Part shown: positions 1 through 9,400 of the stretch, piece after piece
How the letters are laid out: every line of letters begins with the position of its first letter
How positions within the stretch are numbered: the first letter of the stretch is position 1
From: Actinomortierella ambigua
Taxonomy: Eukaryota > Mortierellomycota > Mortierellomycetes > Mortierellales > Mortierellaceae
Assembly (NCBI GenBank): GCA_016098155.1
Contig: JAAAJB010000792.1
Location: 1 to 12,677, forward strand
DNA length: 12,677 nucleotides
Direction of reading: 5' to 3'
Program-made: the position numbers and the translations under genes
The notes under the pieces: generated by a model
What the model saw: the letters and a program-made list of their open reading frames with translations, nothing else
Databases searched by the model: none
What the model was told of the DNA's origin: nothing

Positions 1-2022
1 GGCGTTCGAATGACAGCGGATGTGAGACCCGCAGCGACGACAATCTTTGTGAGAATGAACCAAGGCTTCTTGTTATTGGCGTGTCCGACCCACATCGTCG
101 CATAGATGATGAGATAGAAGAACGAGACCAGAGGCGCAAAGTAGTAGGACAGATAGGTGGCGTTCATCGTGTAGGCAAGGAGGATCGTCAGCAGGTTTAG
201 TCGTGCAAGGATGGACGCCACGCGGACAAAGCCAAAGTCGGCCTTCTTGTAGAAGAAGACAAAGTGACCAAAGCCCGTCATAAAGAGATAGCTGGCGACG
301 AGCATACGGACTGGATTGTAAATGGCTGACACCTTGGATGCGCCAACATAGTGGTAAATCAGAATCACGATCTGCATCCAGCCCTTCCACTCGTCCGTCT
401 GGTCTCTGTTCAAGAAGGGTTGGTCCTTGTCCGATGTTTTGAGGGTGATATAGCCGGCGAAAATGGTGGCCAGCATAAGGAATGAGAAGGTTGAGGTTGA
501 GTACATCTTGTTGGCTTTGCCGAAGAGCACTGTGCGGTCTGAAAAGTACATAAAGACCACCGCTCCGGCCATCACTGCCATCGCTCTCAAAACGCCTGCG
601 CTTGGAAAGTACGATAGAGTGGTATGTGAACGAGAGTCTATGGGGGACCAACAAGTACAGTTTTTGATTATCGTTAACATGAGAGCAGAGCAATCGTGCG
701 CGAACTAGGAAAGAAAAAAAAAAGAGTGGACTGTGTTCATCAACGAGAGCTCTCAAGTTGTCACTTACAGGTATGAAGATAGACTCCCAATGGGATCCAG
801 ATTAAAAAGAAGATGAGCATGAGGGTTTGGTTGAAAGAGTTCCTCGGATATGCGTAGCAACATGTGGCAGCCATGGGAGTCGTCTTTGGCAGACGGTCGT
901 TGCAGACAGCGTTGAGCAAGACGTCCGCCTCGGCAGCCATGATCTTCTCCGAATAATGAAGCCCATCCTTTGTCATGTCGGTAGCGGCCTGGGTCATTCG
1001 TGTCCACGTGAACGGAACAGTGATGGATGTATACTCGGTCTGGTCCCTCAGGAACGTGTTCATCTCGGCGATCGTCTCTGGCAAGAGCGTCCTTGCCCGG
1101 TCCTGGTTGAGTCGCCCAGTGTGGACGGCTGGAATAGGAGACACGAATATCCGTTGGCCATATTGAGCGGCCATGGGCCCACTCAATTGCAAGATCGTAT
1201 CCTCCATGCGTGCACGCCATGCGTGGACATTACCGGCCTCCTCAGCATAACGAAGGTACCAAAGGCCAGATCCAATCAAGAAAATGGTTGGTACGGGCTG
1301 ATCCCGTTGCTGCTGAGACTGTAATGACTCTTCCTGTTCTTGTTCTTGTTCTTGTTGCTGCTGCTGCTGCTGGTCTTCCGACACGGCGTTCGTGGTGTAA
1401 GGTATCCTGCCGTGCGAAAGGTAGTCGAAAGTCTTGGTTGTGTTGATGAATGGATCCCAGTAAAACTCAAAGGTGATGCCTGTCTCAGGGTCGTGGCGAA
1501 CAATGTCCGAGTGTTTGTCACCCTCTGTGCTCGAGTCTGGTAGCAGCTTCTTCACGGTCGAGTAATAGAGCTGGCGCACGATGGAGTCGCCGATCATGAC
1601 TATCCGTGCACGCTCGCCCAGACACTGGCGCATACTCTTTGGGTCGTATCCCTTGAGCATACAACCCTCGGGTTGCCACTGAGTCCTCTCTCTGTCTAGC
1701 CACCGTCCATGGTTGAGTAGACTCTCGCAACGAGTTGTGTTGGCAGGGTCTATTCGTTGCCGTTGTTGTTGGTTGGTTGGTTGGTGGGTTGTGGGCAAAA
1801 AGGAAACAAAAAGTTGTCAGGACACACAAGGGACAGAGATGCAAGACATGTAGGTTGGTGTTACCGAGGAATGAGCGAGCACGAGCATGAGAAAGATACC
1901 AACATACTGAAGAGATGACCAGCGCCCGACAGGAAAACAACACCAGCAAGTGTGCCCCAGAAGATGGTCTTGACAGACAGGCGACTGAATGCGCCATGGG
2001 CAGGGGCGGTAGTGATGTGCAT
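1..2022 (-). CDS. CAS1: CAS1/CASD1-like polysaccharide O-acetyltransferase (3' end outside window)
   Basis: Partial gene; exons 2022-1908, 1749-769 and 637-1 (introns of 158 and 131 nt, both phase 1), giving 577 residues before the window edge. Residues 19-38 form a signal anchor. A lumenal SGNH/PC-esterase domain follows: CESLLNHGRWLD near 43-54, catalytic GDS with Ser94, and the DxxH pair D300/H303 in DGLHYS. From about residue 347 the multi-pass acyltransferase domain begins, including TDEWKGWMQ (446-454) followed by the ILIYH block typical of Cas1p and CASD1. Family members act in the Golgi and transfer acetyl groups to glycans (fungal capsule or wall polysaccharide, animal sialic acid); the substrate here is unknown. 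The start at 2022 is the first in-frame ATG. A Gln/Glu tract (165-179) interrupts the SGNH domain. Animal CASD1 is about 800 aa, so roughly 200 or more residues are missing beyond the edge. The divergent neighbour is SNF8. Confidence 0.9.
1328..1372 (-). repeat. CAG/CAA-GAA/GAG coding microsatellite (poly-Gln then Glu-Gln)
   Basis: Within exon 2 of the CAS1-like gene, the coding strand has seven Gln codons followed by alternating Glu-Gln codons ending in Glu-Glu (residues 165-179). On the plus strand it reads as TTCTTG and TTGCTG units. It lies in a loop of the SGNH domain between the catalytic Ser and the Asp/His blocks and keeps the frame. Confidence 0.9.
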
Positions 2023-2290
2023 CCCAACTGGATTGGGTCGAGGAAGGGGGAGGAGGGAGAGGAGGAGAGGTCGATGGATGGATGAGGGGTGTGATGAGGG
2101 GGGAAAGTGGATGTGGAAAACGACAACAAGGTGATAAAAAAGCTCTATGGGTGTGATTATTATGGGAGCTGTACAGAGTTTCCCTGGGTGGTGGGGAGGG
2201 GGAGTCAACTGCCACACCCAAAACCCTAAATCTCATGTATGTAGGGCGGTGGCAGCAGTAGAAGGGGGGGGGAGAAGGTGTCTCTGCTGC

Positions 2291-2333
<43 letters not shown>

Positions 2334-2819
2334 TGCCTTGTTATTACCCCTGACCCGCCTTTGGTCGTGCGCTGTGGTTGGTTTGGTGCAGTGAGTGTCT
2401 CACCTGCCGGATCGTCCATGCTCCAAACCTCTAAAAATCTTGCCTACACCAGGGCGGAGTCGTCGGCTCTGCCTCTGTCTCGCCTTCTCTCTCCGTCTCT
2501 CTTTTCTCAGCCTTCTACTGGCTCTCTGCGCTATGGGTGAATAAAGTGTGACCAAAAGACCTCGACATCCAGAAGTATATTGAGGCGGCGCGCGACAATA
2601 ATGCCAGTAGAGGCCCACGCTGCTACTAGACACCATTGATCCCGCTCTCAACATCCAAAGGAGCCGATCGCTGCAAGTGTGTTGGGTGGTGCTATTGTAG
2701 TCTATCTATCTGTCTACAAATAATTGGTGGCAGCCAATTCAAAAAGAGAGAAAGAGGCAAATTGAGCAAATTTCGTGGTACACTTGCTGACCAAACATTT
2801 TTTCACACCTACTCCACAA
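2023..2819. promoter_or_regulatory. Divergent intergenic promoter region between CAS1-like gene and SNF8
   Basis: This 797-bp stretch separates the ATGs of two divergent genes, so it must hold both promoters and both 5' UTRs. I see no convincing TATA box and no ORF with family resemblance. Composition is striking: about 2035-2275 is G/A-rich on the plus strand (CT-rich in the direction of CAS1 transcription), while 2455-2520 is CT-rich on the plus strand (direction of SNF8 transcription). A (CTGT)11 tract lies between. CT-rich blocks near start sites are common in fungal promoters; the exact start sites cannot be read from sequence. Confidence 0.6.
2290..2333 (+). repeat. (CTGT)11 tetranucleotide microsatellite
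   Basis: Eleven uninterrupted CTGT units, directly readable. It lies in the divergent intergenic region, about 270 bp upstream of the CAS1-like ATG and 490 bp upstream of the SNF8 ATG. Confidence 0.97.
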
Positions 2820-4426
2820 ATGAACCGGCGACGCATGCGAGGAGGCGCACAAGCCTATAATGAAAGGCTCAGAACAACCAATGTGGGTGCTGTCAACAAG
2901 ACTCATTCACATCATTTATTCTATGCCATCTCTGCATTCTGCCATGGAAAGCATATGCATGTACCCATCTCTTTTCTTCTTTTCTTCTCACCGCTATGTG
3001 TCCACGCTTACCACTCTTTGTCGTCATGGTTAGGAATCCTATCAAAAAATAGGGCAGGCGATCTCGGACTCACGGATGCAGCAGGTAAAAAAAGACCAAA
3101 AAAAAAAAAAAAAGAGCTTCGACGCTTTATGTCACACCAATGTCCAGTGCTGGCACCCTTAGAGCCTCTCTCATATGTGCTTGTGGACTCATCTCTCTCA
3201 AAAAAATCACTCCAATCATCTGTTCCTTTGTATATTAGATGCAAGCCCTGCTGGAGACGTTTCGGGCCAATTTGGAGATATTTGCGCGGGAGCATCGGAA
3301 AGACATCCAGAAGGACCCTATTTTTCGAATGCACTTTCAAAAGATGTGCGCCAACATTGGCGTAGACCCACTTGCCTGTAAGGACACCGCCTTTTTTTTT
3401 TTTTTTTTTTTTTTGTTTTGGCTATCGCTCCGAACACGTTGATACTTACTCCGTCGGCTATTTTATGTGCCCGGTAAAATTAACGCTGTTAATTGTCGGT
3501 AATTCCACGCCCCTATTAATTTTGATATTTTGAATCCTGGTGCAAACATTGTTCCTCTCCCTTCTCTACTCCCCTCTCTCTCTCTCTTTCGCCATCTCAA
3601 TGTGGCACTCATTTTAATAGCGAGCAAAGGATACTGGGGCGAATTGCTGGGTGTTGGTGATTTCTACTACGAGCTTGGAATTCAGATTATCGATGTCTGC
3701 CTGTCGACACGAGCGCTCAATGGCGGGCTGATAGAGCTGAGCGACCTAAAGCACCGAGTGGAGCGAATGCGAGGCGTTCGCAATGATGCCGCAACCACTG
3801 TAGCCACAACAGCAAAGTCAAAGACCAAGGACACGAACATGGAAATTACAGAGTATGCTCAATTGTTTGTTCCCGCTCAGTCCTGTCTTTGGTGCCTTGT
3901 GTTAGAGATATGACAACTCAATTTTTATTGATATTGATTATTATTGATTGCCATTGATTATTATTGATTATTATTGATTTTTTACAGGGACGATTTGTTA
4001 AGGTCAATCAAGACGCTAGCCCCACTTGGTAACGGATTCCAAGTCATTGAAATTGGTGGCAAAAAGATGGTCAGCTCAGTCCCCCGCGAACTCAATCGAG
4101 ACCAGTCGCTCATTCTTGCCCTCATCCAGGTCGGTGTGAGCGCTTACTAACTGAGAACGCACCCACAACATTTTACCCGCTTCACTTTTCTTCTGCCACT
4201 AAACCCTTCTCTTTCTCCAACTCATCAATAGGATACAAATGGACATGTCAACGTTCAGGATGTTTGTCAACGGCTTGGTTGGGAACAAGGACGATCCGTG
4301 AGAGCTCTCAACACACTGCTGGACGATGGACTCATGTGGGTTGACCAACAGATCGAGCCTTTTGAATACTGGGTACCAGGATTCTTTGTACAGGAAGAAG
4401 ACGAAGACTACGCCGCTGTCAAATAA
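2820..4426 (+). CDS. SNF8: ESCRT-II subunit SNF8/VPS22 (EAP30)
   Basis: Complete six-exon gene of 273 aa (human SNF8 is about 258 aa). Exons: 2820-2882, 3034-3084, 3239-3377, 3621-3852, 3988-4129, 4232-4426; introns of 151, 154, 243, 135 and 102 nt, all GT-AG, with phases that join. The first exon encodes the conserved N-terminus MNRRRMRGGA (human MHRRG...); the 51-nt second exon encodes ESYQKIGQAISDSRMQQ and leads into the coiled region MQALLETFRANLE. Hallmarks include IGVDPLA (about 78-84), GVGDFYYELG (95-104), LNGGLI and the C-terminal winged-helix segment ending EYWVPGFF. The protein is a core ESCRT-II subunit that binds Vps25 and Vps36 and sorts ubiquitinated cargo into multivesicular bodies at endosomes. 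A low-complexity Thr/Ala/Lys stretch (about 140-155) lies between helices. The gene converges on NAD kinase. Confidence 0.95.
3392..3414 (+). repeat. T23 homopolymer in SNF8 intron 3
   Basis: Twenty-three consecutive T residues begin 14 nt after the intron 3 donor GTAAGG at 3378. A 16-A tract (3098-3113) sits similarly close behind the intron 2 donor. Both are far from the acceptors, so they are not conventional polypyrimidine tracts. Confidence 0.95.
3925..3980 (+). repeat. 10-bp AT-rich minisatellite in SNF8 intron 4
   Basis: Imperfect tandem TTATTGATTA units. ATTGAT occurs at 3927, 3933, 3943, 3953, 3963 and 3973; the last five are spaced exactly 10 bp apart. The array ends just before the acceptor TTTTTTACAG at 3978-3987. 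Each TTGAT resembles the fungal branch-site consensus YTNAY. Confidence 0.9.
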
Positions 4427-4427
4427 A
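4422..4427 (+). terminator. Candidate poly(A) signal AATAAA of SNF8
   Basis: AATAAA overlaps the SNF8 stop codon TAA (4424-4426). If used, cleavage would fall in the 91-bp gap before the convergent NAD kinase stop codon. Only the hexamer is visible; use is inferred. Confidence 0.5.
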
Positions 4428-4481
4428 GTAACCCTCCTCTACAAGAAGAAAGGATCGGGACAGGGGGATCGGTGTGATTTT

Positions 4482-4487
4482 TTTATT
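4482..4487 (-). terminator. Candidate poly(A) signal AATAAA of NAD kinase
   Basis: On the minus strand AATAAA begins 31 nt downstream of the NAD kinase stop codon (4518-4520) and is followed by an A-run. The plus strand reads TTTATT. A GGCGATCGCC palindrome lies just beside it at 4490-4499. Confidence 0.55.
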
Positions 4488-4517
4488 TTGGCGATCGCCT
4501 TCTTTTTTTTACTACTT

Positions 4518-6375
4518 TTACTCGGATATGAAGTAGTGGCTCATGGTAGACTTGTTGTGAAAGCCTTGGTTCCATTTGAGAAGATCGTTAATGTCCTTGA
4601 TCCAGTCTTCGCCCGCATGAACTCGGTTGACGCAGGGCATGGGGAATGCCGACATGCACACTTGCAGGAACTCACCCTTCTCGAGGAAATAGGTTTCCTT
4701 GCCGTCCAGTGAAACTTCAGCTGGGCCTCTCGACTTTTCTCCAATCTTGGCAGAGAGGTAAGGGGTGAGAGAAGAAGGAGAGTAGCTGGAGTCAGCTTCA
4801 ACTTCCCCTCTGGATAGCCTCACATTCAATCTCTTTTTCTCAACGATACAATCTTTTTTTTTTCTTCTCACATACCTTGAGTTGGATGGTAGCATTGGGC
4901 GGCAAGAGGACTGGTCGGAACGACAGCGATCGCGGACAAATGGGTGTGAGGAGCAGGGTCTGAATCGAAGGGTGGACAATCGAGCCACCAGCCGAGAGGG
5001 AATATGCCGTCGAGCCTGTCGGGGAGGCGACAATCAAGCCATCAGCTACAGCCTCGGTGATCATCGAGCCATCGACATAGCATCCAATCGAGGTTAGATG
5101 AGGATAGCGTCCACGATGCATGTTGACTTCATTCATCACAGTGAGGTCGTTGATCCGCCCAGAACCATCCTTCGCCTGGAGTCGCCGCCCATCCACACCG
5201 TGTAAGGTGCACTTGAGTCGCATGCGGAGCAAAAGGGAGGCTGTGTTGGTCTTGAAGAGCTTTTCAAGAGCCGACTGGTAGCTGTTGATATCTATTCGTG
5301 GTGGAAGGAAGGGAGGAGGTATTAGGAGCTACAGGGCGAGACAAAAACAATCGATAGCTTGTTATCCAACACCGTCTCTCCATGTGCATCCACATACGAT
5401 AAGGAAGGAGAAAACCGAGTGTACCCATGGAGAAGGAAATCACTGGAGGCACGGCAGAGTTGAACAAGGATGATGTATGCAAAATAGTCCCATCGCCACC
5501 AAGGGTAATAGCCAGATCTGTTACTCGAGTATACTCATCACGCTTGCCATCTATTTCAATGAAAACAATAATATCAGTAAACACCTGATCTCCTTTGTGT
5601 ATTGGGTGGGGGGGGGTTGGCTGCTCACCTTAGATTCTGAAAGCAACTTTACATACTCTTTTCTTACCTGGAATGACATGAGCAAAAGGCAACTTGTCGG
5701 CGAATGCTTTGGCGACGTCCGGCTCCACGACCACGTTCATATGCGGATATTTTTCGTGGATCCACGTTGCGACGTCGCATAGTGCCTGGTCGGTCTTTTC
5801 GTCGTTGGGCTTTTTGATGATCAACACCGTCCTGGGGTCTGTCTCCCACTGCAGTTGATAGTTGCCACCATAGGTGTTACCGAACGAGTGTCGGATCTCT
5901 CTGCTGGGAACGGAGATATGTTGTGCCGCTGGATCCTTCGCGTAGATGCCTGTTAGATTTTAACCAAGAGAACCTGCGAGGTCAATACAAAAAAAAAGGG
6001 GGGGCATCGAGTTGCGCAGACCTCTTTTGATTCTCTATTACCTGGTGTCCTGAGAATCATTTTGACCCGCGTAGGAAGCTCGCTGGTCGTCCGGAGGCCA
6101 TGGCACTTTTGTGAATCAGACTCGTTGCCTGTGCCTTCTCCTCTGCCTCCAGCCGTGGTTGTTGTTGAGTACACACGATTTCCAGCTGGCGACAAGGAGG
6201 CGCTCAGTGATCGAATAGCAAGCGCCTGGTTTCTCCGATCAACCACGTGTGGTGAGAACGGTATGCTGAACGGACACCTTGCAGCCTTTGTGTTTGTGGA
6301 CAGTCTTCGCGCAAGGCGCGTACATGTCTGTCGGCCGACATGGCATGCATCTGTGGTTGCTCTGACGAATGACAT
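4518..6375 (-). CDS. POS5: Mitochondrial NAD(H) kinase, Pos5-like
   Basis: Complete five-exon gene of 470 aa (yeast Pos5 is 414). Exons: 6375-6042, 5949-5668, 5550-5398, 5291-4876, 4745-4518; introns of 92, 117, 106 and 130 nt with phases 1, 1, 1, 0. The enzyme phosphorylates NAD+ or NADH at the adenosine ribose 2' position to make NADP(H). The catalytic GGDG is at 223-226 (ITLGGDGTILH). NEVNMHRG follows at 310-317, and SPTGSTAYSLSAGG at 346-359 with TPICP at 372-376. The last exon carries the C-terminal fold (PAEVSLDGK, DWIKDINDLLKWNQ). The first ~70 residues are rich in Arg, Ser and Thr with almost no acidic residues and contain RVY before Ser70, an R-3 type mitochondrial cleavage motif, hence Pos5-like rather than cytosolic Utr1-like. 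The start at 6375 is supported by this presequence. It lies 85 bp downstream of Dicer on the same strand and converges on SNF8. Confidence 0.93.
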
Positions 6376-6460
6376 TTCTGATCTGGCAAGACAAGAGACA
6401 AGTGGAATGTTGAATCGACAAAAAAAAAAAAAAAAGGCGCGGGAAGGTTTTATTCGCGAG
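6376..6460 (-). promoter_or_regulatory. Compact Dicer/NAD kinase intergenic segment
   Basis: Only 85 bp lie between the Dicer stop and the NAD kinase ATG. Read on the minus strand it holds AATAAA (6454-6449), a T16 tract (6435-6420), and TTGTCTTGCCAG ending at 6383, seven nt before the NAD kinase ATG. The last resembles a 3' splice site, so a 5'-UTR intron is possible. NAD kinase promoter elements probably extend into the Dicer 3' coding end. No TATA box is obvious. Confidence 0.5.
6449..6454 (-). terminator. Candidate poly(A) signal AATAAA of Dicer
   Basis: AATAAA on the minus strand starts seven nt after the Dicer TGA (6463-6461), implying a very short 3' UTR that would end before or within the NAD kinase 5' region. 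Confidence 0.55.
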
Positions 6461-9400
6461 TCAAATTTTATCCCCCATCGATTCTATCCGTGCCTGATTT
6501 TTCTGCATCCTCTCTACCTTTTGTTGCTGCCTAGCCTGCTTGTTCGCTGCCTTTTGCTTAAGCTTTGCACGGAGAGGGCAGTTGCAAATCCCTTCCAATA
6601 ACTCTGGGTGCTGCTCCACCACCAGCTCATGCCCTCGGCGGGCTGCTGCCTTGCGAGCCTCTGAGAGAACCACATCCGTCGCTCTCAAAATGACATGGTC
6701 GTGCAACACAAACTCTGCAGTCCGATGTCGACGTCTCGATCCTGGGACCGTTGGCGTAGGTGGGGGGGAAATCAGCGAGGATGAGTCGGCACCATGGGAA
6801 GTACCACCGCCGCCTCGGCTAGGAGATAACCGTAGCCGTTTCATCACCCTTGGCTCCATCTCCCCACTCGCCTCCGGCTCGCTGTCGGACCGCCCGTGAT
6901 GCTGCTGGTGGATATTTTCTCGTTCATAGTCATCGGAAGAAGAGACGGAGCTCAGACTACGATCACTGTAGGTAGGACTCGTCGACTGGCCTAGAGGAAC
7001 CATGCATTCGATGAAAGGAAGGCTAAGTGACAGCGTCTCCCTCGAAGACGACCCTCTCCTGGACGCCAGCTTCTTCTCGATGGTCTTCTTGGTCTGTGAA
7101 TGTGATCCACCGCCAACGGTGTGAATGGTGCCCTTGCTGCACCCAAGTCTCTGGAGCCCCTCGATCAAAGCCTTGATCGGATGGCGCTGGTGGGTGGTAG
7201 GCGACAAAAACAACTCAATGACAACGAGCAGCGTCTTGTCGAATACGGCACGCGGAGCTTCATAGGTGAAGCGCGCATCCTGGTAGACAGCGCCGATCAG
7301 CGCCTCGTAAAGGTCACCTGTCGTCTTTGGTACCTTCATGCTCGTCCAGAATGGCGGCCACTCGTGGTCTTGCTCAACGCGTGCGCGTCGGCGAAGATAA
7401 GGCAGATAGTCGTCAAACGACATATTATAATCTGACAACGTCCCTCCGTGGGCAAGAAGAGGAGGCAGGTGTGGATCGTCGCATGCGGCAAAATCGTCCA
7501 CATCTAAATCACGAAGGTTCAAAGCATCCGTAAGCTGAACCATGCTAGCATGCCATTCAGCCAAAAGTGATGCATTCATGTGCTGGAGGTGCCGATGCAG
7601 GCCCATCATAAGCGATACGGCTCCCAGCGTCTGGGAGTTGACTGACTCGGTCTTCATCACTGAAAGGACTCCTTCATTGGCGCATGGGCATCGCTGGAAC
7701 CAGTATTGGACAGTCATCATGTCGAGGACAGCGTCACCGAGGAACTCGAGCCTCTCATAGGTGTACCCTTTGGCAAGCGACGCGTCGGCCATGGCCTCCA
7801 CCAGATTGCGCCTGTCATGGAACCTGTACCCAATGACACGCTCCAGTGTCTCATGGTGGATTGGGTCAAGGGCCTCGTCCATGATCTCGTGAGGCATGAT
7901 CGCCGTCAACGATAGAGGGTGGAGTCGCTTGATTTGTGGGACAGAAGAGGCAAGGTCTCTCTTGATCGCCTCCACACGAGCGTCCCATAGGTTGGCAAAG
8001 TCACCCCAACGCTGCACCTCGGACGAGACTGGATGCCCAAAGTGGCGGGCCATGTGCAGGCCGAGATCGAGACCGCCACTCACATAGGCGGCGCCAATCA
8101 CCGACTCTACCATATCAGCAATAAGCCGAAACGAGATGTGCTTGGAGGTCTTGGTCGGGGTCTTTGGACGCGGTAGTTTTGCATTTCTTGGTGGGGGCGG
8201 CAAGAGTGGCGATGTGATGACGGAAGCGCTGACCACGCTCGACTTGCACACTTGGTCAGATGGGACATGGCGATAGAGGCTCTGCTCGAAATGGTAGGTT
8301 TGCAGTGGAAACGTGGTAGCATACCGAAAGAGGCCAACGGCCATAGCATGGTCAAACAGGGTCTTGTTCTGGATCGCATCTCGACGCATCGCTGTGAGCA
8401 TGCCTTCGTCGGACATGGGGCATCGGATGTAAAAGTCTGTCGTGGTCACAAACTTGAGGAAGGTATCGCCAAGCATCTCAAGTCGCTGATAGTCCATCGA
8501 CATACCGGCGGCCGACGCAGTGAGTGCTTCAAGTAAGATCGGTAGCGTGAGCCTATCTTTGAGAGCCTGGGGGATTTGGAGGGTACCACGGAAGGAATCG
8601 GCCAAGGCAAATGCATCCAGCCTGATCAAGATGGAAGGCACTAGGTGGAATGCTCGTGACACCGCTGCAGAGACAGGGACTAGACAACACTGATCTGAGA
8701 GAAGGTGCTTACGGTCCCGCTTGACGACCCGCTTTGGCTTGGTATCCGTCTGCAAATGATTATCGACGAGCATAGAGCTCTCGACGGCGATGATGGCATG
8801 GTGGCAGTGTTCGGGCATCGGGTCAAGCAGCAGCAGGTGCACCGAGTTGAGGCTCTGGATCTCATCTTGCAGCTGCTGTCGAAGACACATGTACTCCTTC
8901 TCATCTCGATAGATGGCCTTGGTGTAGTAAACGCGGGTCCGCATGCTCCGCTCAAATATCGCCATGTCGCCGGCCTTGGATGCCAAGATGTGATAAGGAA
9001 CATCGTCAACGGCCACATCCATATCAGCAGATGCAACAGCGCGTATCTCGCTCCAGTCGATCCAAGCTCGGAGCTCAGACCCATGTGCAAAGGAATTTAA
9101 CGGTCGGAGATCCTTGATGAGAGGCACAAACGTATACCAGGCGCCTTCAAGACTCCCAATATCGACCGGTTTCCTGTGAATGTGACTGGACATGCGTGCG
9201 TAAAACTCATGAATGACCCGCAGCTCGGTGCTGTCTATCTGGACTGGGTGTCTCATCGAAAGAACATCAATCGCGGTGGGTCGGCCGTCGAAATAAACGT
9301 CGATAGCCTGAGTGCATCCAAATCGAGCCCGAGTGAGGATGGCAATCTGTCGATGGTTGCGATGCTCGTTGCCTTCACGAAGCGTAAAAACTGTCATGTA

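Noticed and set aside
73..756. Long minus-strand frame (227 codons) overlapping the third CAS1 exon.
   Set aside because: It is an out-of-frame shadow. The adjacent frame reads the conserved TDEWKGWMQ and transmembrane sequence of the Cas1 domain and joins exon 2 in phase.
1817..2419. Minus-strand frame of 200 codons with Thr-Asp-Arg-Gln repeats in the divergent promoter.
   Set aside because: It is low-complexity translation of the (CTGT)11 tract and CT-rich UTR, with no conserved sequence.
2400..2654. Minus-strand 84-codon frame rich in Arg.
   Set aside because: Composition reflects the CT-rich plus-strand tract; no family resemblance and no supporting splice structure.
5629..5636. An 8-nt candidate microexon (AATCTAAG) in NAD kinase intron 2, flanked by TTTCAG and GTGAGC, that would keep frame with an alternative acceptor at 5585.
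   Set aside because: The two resulting introns would be only 31 and 44 nt, below plausible size. The single 117-nt intron has a good donor, a CTGAT-like branch site about 25 nt before the acceptor and correct phase.
6062..6601. Plus-strand frame of 179 codons antisense to the NAD kinase N-terminus and Dicer C-terminus.
   Set aside because: It crosses two well-supported minus-strand genes and a homopolymer, and shows no recognised domain.
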